From Glutinoglossum americanum (lineage: Eukaryota; Ascomycota; Geoglossomycetes; Geoglossales; Geoglossaceae), in contig JAGHQL010000208.1 of assembly GCA_020080175.1 (NCBI GenBank), positions 1 through 43,378 of the forward strand: a stretch of 43,378 nucleotides of DNA, written 5' to 3'. Positions within the stretch are counted from its first letter, which is position 1; the number at the start of each line of letters is the position of its first letter. Position numbers and translations under genes: made by a program. The notes under the pieces were generated by a model. It had not been told where the DNA came from, searched no databases, and worked only from the letters and a program-made list of their open reading frames with translations. This document shows positions 19,850-31,231 of the stretch, piece after piece.

Positions 19850-21892
19850 TCATCGCCAACCACCCCCACTCAAGATTCCCTTCTTGTTTGCTGTAACTGC
19901 CGGTCCACCATCCTGTTTCGCGGCTGCTGCAACACGTTTAAGTTCCGCCTCGAGGTCCCAACCCTCCAGGTAATTACTAATATCCTCGATGCAGTTGTTC
20001 ATCTCCTCCTCACTATCGCTATTGTTCGAGTCATCGAATTTCTTTGTTGGGCTCTTTTCGGCGGCGATAGAGGAGGCTGCTGAGGGAGGAGGATGGTTGG
20101 CCACAGCGTTTGGTAAGTTTGGTGCAGCCTTGGTGGGGGTTACTGGTTCTCGGTTTGTCGTTGGCGCCCGTTTCTCCTTTCTTTCTTGCGGGGGAGGACC
20201 GGGATCTTCTATCTCCGGCGATGTCTCCATATCGAGACCCATCTTTCCGAATGCTCCGTTCGCACCATCAAGAGCAAATGAAGTTTGCTTTGAAGGAATT
20301 TGCGTAAAGGAGGCGTGTTTCGTGAAGGATCCTGTGCGCTGCCTTTTCTTGACTGTGCTGAAAGTGAATGGTGATATTGCATCCATGAGTTCTTGGGTAC
20401 TGATGACATCAGTGTCTGGCGAATCGCCTCTATCGTCTGCACTGGTATTGTCACCCTGATGTGGTGGGCTGGAGGGGTAGAGGGTCGGGGCAACCTTAGT
20501 GCCTGTAAGCGTTGCAACGCCGCTAATTTTGGATCCAAATAGGCTGCCTACTGGCGCTAGACTCGGAAGGTAAGGGAGCCCCTTCTCTGGCGATGGTATT
20601 TCAGCTTGAAATAGTTGCTGAGCCTTCAGCACCTCGGCTTGAGTGGATATGTTGCTCCCTAGACTCTCCCGCTTGTTGTGATTGTTATGTGCATTAAGAA
20701 CCTGGCTATTAGCGTGAGGGGGCCAAGGTCTATCAGGCATCGCTATCGGTGTAGCTGCACAATGCTTTGCTGCTTTAGGCGGGTTACCCATATCTCCCGA
20801 AACAGGCCTTTGTTGATGCTGCTCTGGCCGCGGAACGGCTGGGCGCTGGGCAACCACTGGTGGTTCTGTTGTAAGCCGCTCGCCTTTACCGCCTCCAGCT
20901 GGACTTAGTGCTTTACCCTTCGCCTTCGGTCTAGGTGTTACACCAAGTTCGTTGATATGTTTTGGTCTGGTCGGGCTGGTTATTGCCGCGAAGTCCACAT
21001 GTCTAGGCTTCCTCCTGACTTTCATCTCGCTACTATCTGCTTTGTCTGTATTAATGGCTAGCGCCTTATCAGGGGGTTGCATGAAGAACATAGGCTTTTT
21101 GGACTTGTTGATAGGAGTGAAGCCGGTATGCATTGGAGGGTTAGACGGTTCTGTGGGAGTGGAAAACAGCGCCGTCTCTAGGTGACTAGGAGTGTATTGG
21201 GGGAACGATGTGGCTATTCTCTTAGCAGGATCTGGAGGGGTTTGAGCTTCGATAGCCAACGTGCTTGGGCTGGGATTGCTTGGCCTGCGTGAAGCGGCTG
21301 TCCTTTTCAACCAAGTCTCATTTGGTGGCGTGGGTTTCGTATCGGCTTTGAGGATTCCCTTTAGGGGCTGAGCGGTTTGCGGGGTATTTTCGACCCATTC
21401 TTTAAAAGCTGGGTTTTTCCCTAATGTCAGCTGTTCGCCAACTCCCACCTCCACCAGTGACGAACCATCGCCTAGCAGAGCCCTTTCCTTCTCACTATTT
21501 ACTCTAGTAGTCCCCCTCCCTGCCAATGCATCGTGCGTAGCTGCCTCAGTTCCCTCCTGTGTCTTTCTTTTCTTTCTTTCCGGAGCCGCTGCACATCTCG
21601 GTGTCTCGTCTATAACGAGCCCGTCTGCCTGTTTGCTCTTCCTCCTCTTCTCCCAAGGGTTTGGCCAGTTCTTGTGGAATGGACCCTTCAACCCAGCGCT
21701 CAGTATGAGAATCTGCTGGCCAGATAGATACTGCTGAGCAATCCGCTCTATCCTCTGACGCTTAGCAGCACGATCTTCTGGGTTGATTTCAGGTCCTGAA
21801 TCTGAGGCCTCCACATCTGAAGGAGTCGGAGAGAGAGGGCGAGTGTCTATTGGGGAGACGGGTCTCGGAAATAATGGAGCGGAAGCTTTCAT
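19850..21892 (-). CDS. Large disordered nuclear-type protein with conserved N-terminal motif
   Basis: A 680-residue intronless frame from ATG 21892 to TGA 19850. Only the N-terminal region looks structured: AAKRQRIERIAQQYLSGQQILILSAGLKGPFHKNWPNPW (quoted in two pieces: AAKRQRIERIAQQYLSGQQ, then ILILSAGLKGPF and WPNPW; about residues 42-80). Similar ascomycete proteins, sometimes labelled protamine P1-like, share this RYL-G--L-SA-L-GPF---W-NPW pattern in my memory. The rest is rich in Ser, Pro, Lys and Ala, with basic clusters (EKRRKSKQ, RKKRKTQ) that suggest nuclear location. Near the C-terminus an acidic block (DDSNNSDSEEEMNNCIEDISNYLEGWDLEAEL, about 627-658; key residues only) forms a likely helix, followed by GILSGGGWR at the end, which looks like a conserved terminal motif. 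It is divergent from the Cdc11-type gene. Function unknown. Confidence 0.8.
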   Translation of the reverse strand: MKASAPLFPRPVSPIDTRPLSPTPSDVEASDSGPEINPEDRAAKRQRIERIAQQYLSGQQILILSAGLKGPFHKNWPNPWEKRRKSKQADGLVIDETPRCAAAPERKKRKTQEGTEAATHDALAGRGTTRVNSEKERALLGDGSSLVEVGVGEQLTLGKNPAFKEWVENTPQTAQPLKGILKADTKPTPPNETWLKRTAASRRPSNPSPSTLAIEAQTPPDPAKRIATSFPQYTPSHLETALFSTPTEPSNPPMHTGFTPINKSKKPMFFMQPPDKALAINTDKADSSEMKVRRKPRHVDFAAITSPTRPKHINELGVTPRPKAKGKALSPAGGGKGERLTTEPPVVAQRPAVPRPEQHQQRPVSGDMGNPPKAAKHCAATPIAMPDRPWPPHANSQVLNAHNNHNKRESLGSNISTQAEVLKAQQLFQAEIPSPEKGLPYLPSLAPVGSLFGSKISGVATLTGTKVAPTLYPSSPPHQGDNTSADDRGDSPDTDVISTQELMDAISPFTFSTVKKRQRTGSFTKHASFTQIPSKQTSFALDGANGAFGKMGLDMETSPEIEDPGPPPQERKEKRAPTTNREPVTPTKAAPNLPNAVANHPPPSAASSIAAEKSPTKKFDDSNNSDSEEEMNNCIEDISNYLEGWDLEAELKRVAAAAKQDGGPAVTANKKGILSGGGWR

Positions 21893-22546
21893 GGAGAATA
21901 TTGAGTGCTCGGTGTCCTGTGTGTCTCTATGGAATTAGCTAATGCATTAACAGGGTGCATAACTCCTAACCCCCACAAGGCCCGACTTGTGCAGAGCAGT
22001 CTGGATGTGAGAGGAAGGTGAGTCGTACAACATTTCTACTTCCGTCCCACGTGACACCGCGGCTAAGTGGAACGCGACTCTCTAAAAGGCGCGTCCAAAT
22101 ACGGACATCTCGCGCCGATAGTGAAATTTTGGATAGATGAAAACTAGATATATACGATATTAGGATGCTGTAGGGGTGGTGTAGATTTCTATTGCTTTTC
22201 GGTTTAAAGTGGATGGAAATTCTGTATTCGCGATATGAGTGTACTGGATCTTTCGCCTGGTGAGCGGCGGCGTTCGCTTCCGGTTGCCTTGACAACCACG
22301 CCGCACCAAATTTGATACACGCGAGACCATCACAATTGGAGATGCTTCTTTCGATGATACATGTACACGACCGTTAACGCCATATCCTATCCTTTCCCAT
22401 TGCTATCTCTTGAACGCTGTGCCAATACATTATCAAAACAAAGCATTAACCTCGCTTTGCCTCGCTCAATGGTCGCGTCGAAAACTCCAAAGCGGACAAC
22501 ATCGGACAGTTGTGCATAGAACTTCTTCTCACTACCGCAGCTAACT
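21893..22546. promoter_or_regulatory. Divergent promoter, disordered-protein gene and Cdc11-type gene
   Basis: A 654-bp head-to-head spacer. It contains CACGTGAC at 22048-22055 and CGCG-containing patches shortly downstream (around 22071-22076 and 22090-22094). No coding gene was seen inside. Whether the two genes are co-regulated is unknown. Confidence 0.55.
22048..22055. promoter_or_regulatory. E-box / CDEI-like site CACGTGAC
   Basis: CACGTGAC, which reads GTCACGTG on the other strand, fits the RTCACRTG consensus bound by the bHLH factor Cbf1/CPF1 in yeasts. It lies 156 bp from one ATG and about 490 bp from the other. Use in this organism is inference. Confidence 0.35.
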
Positions 22547-25500
22547 ATGGATCCCTGGTTAGATGGCCTCCCGGAGGACTGGATATCGCAACCCCGATCA
22601 TCCTCTCCTGCTTCGTTACTCAACAGCACGTCTTCAGTGCTCGATCGCTCCAGCATTTCCAACAACAATTCGATCAGCAAGATACCACGTTTTAGACCTC
22701 GTCGGAAAACCACGGCTGCGTGTGGTCATGGCAATATCCCAGTGTTGGGTTCTATCCGAGAGGCTGCTCACGACGGGAACGACAACAGCCGGGTGTTGAG
22801 CGAACGGAGCTTCAGTGAGATGAATATACCTCCTCAACGCGCCATCAACCAACCGTTAAAACTCATAGATATCGAACGCGGGAGGCCTCTATCGAGAACG
22901 GTATCTGTCTCAACGACGCGTACTACTATCAATCATACTCTACAACGCAAATCTCAAAGTTCATCTCCGCAGAAAGGCCGACAGTGTCACGAGACACTAG
23001 AGTGGAGAAGAAGGCTGCTAAGTACCGATGCAGGTTACGGAGAGCAACGTGACCTGTTTAGCCCAATGAGTTTGGAGAAGATCTTCCAACCCCCACCGCC
23101 GCAGCGAACTTCAGCTCCTGTGATAGGTAGACAAGAGGAAGTATCATATATGCCATCAAGCCCACCGCCATACCCCTCACACATTCGGTCGAGCGCCCCA
23201 GATTCTCCCCTGGTGAAGGGCCACGACTGCAAGAGGAAGAAAGATTTGGGGCCTCTTGATGAAGAGGAAGAAGATAGTGTGGAGGGCTGGTGTGGCTCCG
23301 GAAATCGGGAGCACCGCAGCGCGAAAGAGCGTGACGAACTCGAACAGGCGCTGGCTGGGCAGAAGAACGGAAGTAGCAGCTTCAATCCTATTGCAACTAG
23401 CACATGGCGGGAAACCCGTGACAACCAAAGAACATCAGTTTTCAATATGCTCCATGCTGAAGATGACGAAGAATGTGGGCGACCACCAGTAACTGCATAT
23501 CGCGTTGGGTCCGATACGGGTATGTCCGACCAGGGTGCCATACGGAAGGCGGGACAGCGAAGCGTAAGCGGGCTAGACGAAGAAAGAAATGAAGAAATCA
23601 GCCCTATCTTCATCTCAAGGCACAACACAGTTGATGGGAGAGTTGGTTATGCTGCCCTTAGCTCTCCCAGACGGAACAACAAAAGGGAGCCTGGAATATT
23701 AATAACGTCTGGCTCAGATAATTCAGTGATGGGGGCTTCTGCTTTGCCCCGGTCGAAGGATGCTAAACAGGCCCCTCCTGTTGACCTGGATAAGCATAGC
23801 GGATCCACAAGCCAATTGTTTCCCGACGACCTTTCCACGGGAACACAAGATTTCGTCGCTAATGGCGGCTTCATTGGTGTACGGCGAGGAGGTTATTCGG
23901 AGGAGGGTTCATTCCAGTTGCGACATCTCAGCCCTTCCTCTATACCGCTAGCAGAAATGTCTCAGTTGACCGAAGAAGGAGCGTATGAATCTTCGAGCGG
24001 TGACGAGCTACCGCAGATTAGGCGCCTTAGACCTTCAATGGATGAGTCTCCGGGGCCTCCTCCTGCAGCACCAACTCCGCCTGTGGCTCCTGCAACGCCC
24101 ATTCAGATCTCGAGACGTAAGGGTGGCGAAGTAGATGCATCCAAGTCTTCGCGGAGCCCCCTGAAATTGTTTGGGAATTACGATACCTTCACTAACGAGA
24201 AGCTCCTTCGGAGGATGAGCCAGCTGGAGGATAGTTTCGCGCAAGACGAAAGCGATGAAGGCAGTGATATCTCAACAGGAAATCATACCCAGGAGATAGA
24301 TGAAGCTAGCCTTGGATACCCCGGCCCACACACCATTTTGCAGGAGATCCCATCACAAAACCTTCGGAATAGTAGCTTTGGCGTGGGAAACCCGGACAAT
24401 TATGAATTCCAGGAGCCGTCTTTCGTGTCTACTCAACCCGATGACTATGACGAGGATGGAGAGAACAAGCCACCGCTGCCAGAGTTGAGACCAGGCACTC
24501 ACACCAGTTTCCCTTTGCCTTCCGCTCTAGCGGGTGATGATGCAGAGGCTCGATTGAGGGGTTTTATAGCAACCACAACACAAACTTCTGTAACGACTGA
24601 GGAAAAAACAAGAATTCAGACTACCATCGGCCATCAGAGTACGGAAAGCCCGCTCCGTCGCCGATTAAGTCATAGCAAGACCCGTGCCGAACTGAGGAGC
24701 GGAGTTGGCGAGAACAATGGGCGTGATGCACCATATTCCCCAATTAAGGACCGTACCCCCAAAAGGCGCCGTACATTGTATAAAGAAGAATCAGATGGAC
24801 CGGATAGCAATCAGGCTCCTAAAGCCGCTACAGAGAGGAGTCGCCAAATGCAATCCATCATTGGCCGGAAGAGGAAGGACGCGAGATACGACAAAGAGAG
24901 CAACAAGCCCGTGAGTCCAGATGTTGTGGCCATGAGGCAAATCCTAAGACCGAAAACCCCAACGCCTAGTCAAGCTAGAGTTCGATGTAGGCAGGCAGGA
25001 AAAGACGCTAGCAAATCCAAATCCCTAAGCCCAAGGAGACGAGCTAGGCAGCACGAAAACGAGAATGGGATGGAAACTAGAGTCCCTACTGCTGTCGATA
25101 TCAAAACGACTGTGGACGAGTCAGCTGCAATGGGTATCGGGAAAAGCGTGGTGAATGAGAGCCGGAAAGGATCAGTTACCACCCAGGATTTCCTCGATGA
25201 GGCCTTAAAGGTGATGGATATGATACGGTCGAAAGGAAAGCTTAGCAGTGGGCTAGCGAGTGTAGATGAATCTGAGGCAGATGGGGAAAGGAAGCTTGAT
25301 CAAGCGCAAGACCAAGTAGTGATGTGCGAGGACTCAACCCAAGAAGAGTTCGAGAGACCCCCCAGTAGGGAGTACAATACGGGGTCTAGGCGAACTGCGG
25401 AGATGAAGCACGACGCGAGGGTTGTGAGCCATCTCAGGAAATTTCGAGACACGACCAGCTCGGGTGATATATCTGCGTCGCTGGAGTGTCTGAACGTACT

Positions 25501-28500
25501 GAAGTCTGCTAATGCTGCAGACCACACGCTAGAACATGAGGAAATAGAAAGTGACCCGCCGAATATCCGGATCACCGAGAATCCGAGTCTTCAGCAACGG
25601 AAACGGAAGCACTCTAGCTCCTCAGCTCAATCACTACACGGCCAGCCCCTGAACTCTGGGGTCCAGAGCCAAGGCTCTCAATCGTCTTCAGGTTCCTCGA
25701 GTACACGTACTCAATCTATCCCCACAGGTTCCTCGACTCGCTCGGAAACTCTCCAGGTCATTCCCCCCCACAAAGTGTCGCACCTCATCCCGGGACAGGT
25801 TGCAGGCATGGTTTATGATCAAACGAAGAACTTGTGGGTGAAACGGAAGATTGTCGGCGATAAATATGCGTCAGAAGCGAGCGAGGAAGACCCTTTCGGA
25901 GAGATTCCAGACCTATCCGTGAATGAAATCGAAGAATTAGCGAGGATAAAGCTCGCAGCTGCTGAAAGGCGGTCTGGGTTGGAGGGGACAAGTATACCAC
26001 CGCTAGGGGAGGACGCCCCGCAACTAGAGCAAGACTACACTGAAGCTGAATCTATTGGCTCCGGATCTCCGATGAGCAATCGGGAGGCAGAAAAACTCGA
26101 GGAGGCGAGCTCACCCCAATCCAAGTATTCCCGCCTAGCATCTAGCGGACCTCAACCGGAGACCCGGGCGACGTCCTGGGGTGAGAGTATTCCCGATGAT
26201 AGCGCTCAATCTCATCGACATAAGCATGGAGGACACGCTAGCATTAGTGAAATGAACACACGAGAGGGACATAATGAAGAGGTTGAGCACGAAATCCAAG
26301 TACACGAGGATAGGGTTGAGGCAGATATAAATCAATCTGTTAACAACCAAAGTCGTCGAGGACTACACATTGCTTTTTCATCTCCCCTTGTATCTCTTCA
26401 ACACCGCAATGCTGACACCTCGCCGCTGTCTGCGGCTGGAATCTGGGATGATGCCAGTCAACTAGACCATGATGATTCCGGTATTGACCAATTTCTAGAG
26501 CTAGAATATTCCTCTTTAAGCCAACAAAGTTCATCAAGGCGCGCATCATTCGGATTTCCTCCAAGGTCGGCATATCGTGGTGCTGCTCGCCGCGTATCCG
26601 TTGGCGGCCGTTCTTTCTCTGCTCGACTCTTCTCGCGCATCGACGAACAAAACGAGGAATCCGTAATCATATCCCAGCGAGACAATGCCGATCGAAGAGC
26701 CAGCCTCGGCGTTACGATCTCAACCCCTATGCCCCTTCGAGACATACCAGGGAGCTGTTCCATGCCGCCTCCAACAACGGGGCTACGGACTAATGTGAGC
26801 TTTCATCTCAGCCCTCTACCAGACTTCGATCTAGACCCGGTGGGTGATGCATATGCCCTTGAGGTCAGTTATATAGCCCAGCGCCGGGGGGATGTTTCCC
26901 TGAAAAGCTTGGAATGCAGCTTTTCTCTTGCGACGGAGGAGCTGGTGAAGAGGTTGACGGACGTGGAGCCTTACGAACCGTACTGGGAATACATCAGGCA
27001 AGTGGATTTGAGGGAGAAGGGTCTTATAACATTACACATGCTGGATGACTTCTGTCCTCGTATTGAGGAGCTGGATGTTTCAGGCAACGAGCTCGGACAG
27101 CTGAGTGGCGCTCCGTCGAGTATTAGACATCTGAAAATCACCAACAACTGTTTATCGAATTTAACGGCTTGGGGACACCTTACCAATCTTCAATACCTGG
27201 ATGTCTCTGGGAACGAGATTGACAATCTATTGGGGTTTGCCGGTCTCAAGCACCTGAGGGAGCTGAGGGCGGACGACAATGATATCAAGTCTCTAGAAGG
27301 TGTACACGGGCTTGACGGCTTGATTAGTCTCAGCGTAAGGAATAACAGCTTAGAGAAGGTCAACTTTGAGAAATCGGAGCTGTAAGTCTTTTTCAACTGG
27401 TCGGGTTTGAATTTTCTAATGGTAATACAGGAAGCGCCTCTCTATTCTCGATTTGCGAGGAAACAAAATCAAGGATGCCCAAAACCTCCATTGTTTGGCT
27501 GCTTTGACCCATCTCAATCTCGGTAAGTCCGTTTAACGTTTTATTTGGGTAATAGAAACAGTGCTAACAGAGCATAGATGACAATAGCCTCCAAGAATTT
27601 GCTATCCCCAAAGCCAGCCCAATGCGGAACTTGTGCTCGCTGAAGCTAGCGAAAAACAAGCTACGAACCTTTGACATATCCTGCTTTCCAGACTTGAAGA
27701 TCTTGTATCTTGACCATAACCAATTAGGCAGGGTTGAGGGACTACAGGATGCAAAACGCTTAGATAGTGTGTCAATGCGTGAGCAAGATAGAGGGTCGGA
27801 GGACTGGTAAGTTTGCCAGCCTTTGCGTGTGCTGGCTCACACCAGCTGTATCATCAGACATAGCCTAACTGCCCCTCTTCCCATCAGTGCCAGCCCAAAT
27901 ATAGACGATTGCTTCGAAGCCAGAAAATTATACATTTCGGGCAACATGTTCCCTTCCTTCACCCCGAAAATGGACTTCCTCAACCTCCAGTACCTCGAGC
28001 TCGCAAGCGCAGGCCTAACAACGTTACCTCTGCAGTTCGGCAATATGGCACCAAACGTGAGAGTGCTAAACCTAAACTTCAACGCTCTTAAGGATATCCG
28101 ACCGTTGCAGGGGATTTTGCGGTTAAAGAAATTGTTGTTGGCTGGCAACCGCCTCGTCCGGTTGAGGAAAACGACGGGCGTACTAACAAAGTTCAAAAGC
28201 TTATCGAAGGTTGATTTGAGGAATAATCCACTCACCGTAGGATTCCACCTTGCAGTCACTGAAAGTCGGCTTGTCCGAGGCCCAAACACCCATCCCCATC
28301 CGGACATTGATCCCTTCTCACTGCCGATGGCAGATGTAGAGAAGGATGCTTCTTACAGAGCTCGCTTGGATATGGACACAAAGCTCAAGCGGAAGGTTTA
28401 CGAGATGCTCCTCGGATTTGGGTGTCCATGCCTAAGAGAGCTCGACGGGTTAGTCTTTGACAAGGATAGGGTGTTAGAGAGAGATGAGACTTGGGAACGG

Positions 28501-28905
28501 TTGAAGCAACTCGATATTATAAGGCCCGTGGGGAATTCAGATGGGGCGAAAGAGAATACAAATCGGGGGAAACCCGGCGAGGCGGCGATTGCTCCAGAAT
28601 CTCTATGCCTCGCCGAAGGACTTCTAGAAGAAACGGTGGGAAAAGGGACTGCAGATAAAGCAGAAACTGAAGAACCGGCTAGAAGAGTCGTCACTCTGGG
28701 GAAAGAAACCGCAGATAAAGTGGAACCTGTCGTAAACCCAGAGGTTGAAGGATCGGCTAGGGGAGACACCACTCTAGAAAAAGAAACTATAGATAAGGAG
28801 GAGCCTATACTAGACGCAGGGGGCGATGGGGTGACCGAAGGGTCTGTCTCCCCATTGGAAAACCAAGATGCCGCGCCCACATCGACTAGTGGTGATGGCC
28901 GGTAA
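22547..28905 (+). CDS. cdc11: Cdc11/Nud1-type septation initiation network scaffold, LRR protein
   Basis: Four exons: 22547-27381, 27431-27522, 27578-27806 and 27888-28905, giving 2,057 residues. The N-terminus DPWLDGLPEDWISQP matches the conserved start of filamentous-fungal Cdc11 proteins. About 1,450 disordered Ser/Glu-rich residues follow, including HKVSHLIPGQVAGMVYDQT (about 1,075-1,095). At about 1480-1800 there are leucine-rich repeats (LDVSGNELGQL, LQYLDVSGNEIDNLLG, LRELRADDNDIKSLEG, LSILDLRGNKIKDAQN, LKILYLDHNQL, VRVLNLNFNALKDI). An LRR-cap-like region and an acidic tail with an imperfect KETADK repeat follow. Cdc11/Nud1 holds the SIN/MEN kinases at the spindle pole body and triggers septation. 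All three introns interrupt the LRR region, and every junction restores an LRR or flanking residue in frame. Confidence 0.9.
28638..28810 (+). repeat. Imperfect tandem repeat in the Cdc11 tail
   Basis: Three diverged copies within the last exon, each centred on GK(G/E)TADK-E: starting near 28638 (GKGTADKAETEEPARRVVTL), near 28698 (GKETADKVEPVVNPEVEGSA) and near 28777 (EKETIDKEEPILDAGGDG). Spacing is about 60 and 80 nt. It looks like an internal duplication followed by divergence. Confidence 0.6.
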
Positions 28906-29317
28906 ATGGATCCCATACAAATCTTACTCTTCATGTCTATATAAACTCTCTCTTGCCCATACTCTCTCTCGGGCCTTCTTCGGGGCATTAAACGGTCGGC
29001 CGGCGTTCATGTTAAGCTAGGATAGTGAGGAAAAAAGCTTTGACTATTGTTCGCTTCTTCCCATTGTTTGATTAGTTTTTCTCCTGCATCTGTTATGGTT
29101 TGTCTGATGAACCCGCAACGAAACAGTTCCTAAGTATACAGGCGTGGAGTAGGAAACAATGGAAATAGCTTTTCATCACTCACTTAATCCCGATAATGGT
29201 GCTTAGTACATCCTTACATCGCTAGAGCGAACGCCATAAATACTGCCCCATAAGACCTGACTAAAGGAGACTCGTACCAAACCGCCATCAATCTAATATA
29301 GCAAGGTTGAATCACCC
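28906..29317. other. Intergenic, convergent 3' ends
   Basis: A 412-bp stretch between the Cdc11-type gene (plus) and the F-box-like gene (minus), both ending here. Nothing else was recognised. Confidence 0.55.
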
Positions 29318-31231
29318 CTAAAAGAAATCCTTTAGCGAGATGTCAAGATCGCGTAACGATCGCCGCCTCGCCGGGTGGTGATTCGATTTTGCTCTTCCCC
29401 CTAACATAGTTCCCATGTTCCCAAACACTGACGAGCGCCTAGTGGCCGACGCGCTCGCTCTTCTATGAACGGCGGGTCTGTTAGCTTGACCGGGGACGTC
29501 GGGTTCACCTCCCGCGCCATCCACCTGGCCGCCGTCACACCACTCCCCTGTCTGAAGTTCCGTAGTGTGCGACATTTCGGAAAGTTCATCAGCATTGTTG
29601 TCCTGAGTAAGTTCTGCGGGAGTTACGCCCTTCTTAACCCACTCTAGGTCCGAGTCTTCGAGGAGGAAAGACTGGAAATATGGATGTGTGGGTCTGATGT
29701 TGAATTCGATTTGGTTTAAGCGGGATTGGAATTGTGCGGGTTGTCCGTGGTAATTATTTGCTGCTAGTTGCATTTCATAGACGACTCTGTTTGCGGTTCG
29801 GGCTAGAGCTTGCGTGACTGGGGTGTCGTCGCCCCCGGGAATGGATCGGGCATATCGGTATAAGGCTCCTGTCGCTTCAAGTGTGCACGGTCGGCAGAGG
29901 TCCTGTAACATACAATCTTCATCTAGTGGTGCTCGGATGGACCGGAGGCCAGGGAAGCCGCCTTGGACGATGCAATGTTTGAGCCAAGCGTTGGATGGTT
30001 GGGACGGTGAGACTTCCCAATGTAAGCTAGAAAGAGATGGGCACCAGCAGGATGGTTGGTCATCCATAAGGCCTTCTTCTCGGTATCCCATTTGTCCGAT
30101 GGGTCCGATTTGGCTATCAAGGAGAAGAGGGCGAGATTGCCGAAGCGTGAAGTTTTTAAGGCCAGTGGTATTTGCAAAGAGTTCCTTCATGTCTTCCACA
30201 GTGAGTGCGACGTACTCGAGGTCAATCAGAGATAAGGAGCGCAATCTGCCCTTCACCTCTGGTGGCACGAGATCAAGCCATCTCAAGACATCCCTCGTCG
30301 ATATCCCACCCAACCGCTCTAGCCTAACTGCTTCCAAACGCGGGAGGAAACAAAACGCCATTAAGGTCTCCCTTGTAAACTCATTAGATGTAAAAGAAGT
30401 GACATAAAGATATAACAAGGACGGTAGGAATCTGAATATATTGTAGAAAATGGAATGACTAAATCCCGGATTGATGGTGCCTCCGCGAGCAACCCACCCA
30501 CGCAATACCAGTCTCTCCAGGTGTGCCCAGTTCATATGGTAGCCCGGAAACTCGTTGATCTGAAACCCGAATCGGAGAAAATGGGTTGATTCGACGCTTG
30601 CCCACCAAATATGCTCTTTAAGGAGTGGCCGACTGTATAAGGCATGTGCAATTGGCAACGCGGGATAAAGCCCCATCGGTTGCGGAAAGTAGCCTGTCAG
30701 ACCCCTAACTCTCTCGAGATTCGGGCAGCACACGATCACGTTCGCGACATCCTGAGCATGCGGTGTACTCAGATCGATCCTCATAGATCGGCGGCCTTTC
30801 GCAAGGTCAGGGAGTACTAGTTCACGAACCAGAGCAGCAAGCCCCGGTGCAGATGATAATGTACGATAGAGAAGCGTCAGGGTCCTCGCGACATGGCGCA
30901 CCTGCCGCTCATCATGTATATTATCGGGAGGAGCCACCACAATTGTGTCGTAAAGTAGTGATGTGGCATAGAAATGAAATGTCCGGGTGCACAGACAGAA
31001 CGCGGCGAGGTCCCGCAAGTAGCACGTCCGGCAGCTGTGCCCGCATTTGATAAACCATGCAATCCGATAGACGATCTCCGCGGGGATTGCTGGTCCCGGT
31101 AGTTTCAACTTAGCGGGGCGCGACCCTCGAGAGAGAATACTGCTAAAGATGGTGCTTCGCCGATTAAGTGAGTTGCCATTGATTCCTGGGACGGAAAATC
31201 GTTTGGACTGTCTTCCAGCCGGCGCATCCAT
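29318..31231 (-). CDS. F-box-like protein
   Basis: A 637-residue intronless frame from ATG 31231 to TAG 29318. Residues about 43-95 (PGPAIPAEIVYRIAWFIKCG, then LRDLAAFCLCTRTFHFYATSLLYDTIVV) have the layout of a divergent F-box: Pro, then E-I-hydrophobic helix, then L--C-L-CR-F------LY. Long alternating Leu-rich segments follow (LAALVRELVLPDL, NLERVRGL, HLERLVLRGW, RLEAVRLERLGG, RLRSLSLIDLEYV, GLKNFTLRQSRPL) and resemble irregular LRRs of fungal F-box proteins. The C-terminal 110 residues are polar and disordered, ending RRRSLRDLDISLKDFF. If it is an F-box protein it would be a substrate receptor of an SCF ubiquitin ligase; the substrate is unknown. It is divergent from the MpaB-like gene with 1.4 kb between. 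Confidence 0.75.
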   Translation of the reverse strand: MDAPAGRQSKRFSVPGINGNSLNRRSTIFSSILSRGSRPAKLKLPGPAIPAEIVYRIAWFIKCGHSCRTCYLRDLAAFCLCTRTFHFYATSLLYDTIVVAPPDNIHDERQVRHVARTLTLLYRTLSSAPGLAALVRELVLPDLAKGRRSMRIDLSTPHAQDVANVIVCCPNLERVRGLTGYFPQPMGLYPALPIAHALYSRPLLKEHIWWASVESTHFLRFGFQINEFPGYHMNWAHLERLVLRGWVARGGTINPGFSHSIFYNIFRFLPSLLYLYVTSFTSNEFTRETLMAFCFLPRLEAVRLERLGGISTRDVLRWLDLVPPEVKGRLRSLSLIDLEYVALTVEDMKELFANTTGLKNFTLRQSRPLLLDSQIGPIGQMGYREEGLMDDQPSCWCPSLSSLHWEVSPSQPSNAWLKHCIVQGGFPGLRSIRAPLDEDCMLQDLCRPCTLEATGALYRYARSIPGGDDTPVTQALARTANRVVYEMQLAANNYHGQPAQFQSRLNQIEFNIRPTHPYFQSFLLEDSDLEWVKKGVTPAELTQDNNADELSEMSHTTELQTGEWCDGGQVDGAGGEPDVPGQANRPAVHRRASASATRRSSVFGNMGTMLGGRAKSNHHPARRRSLRDLDISLKDFF

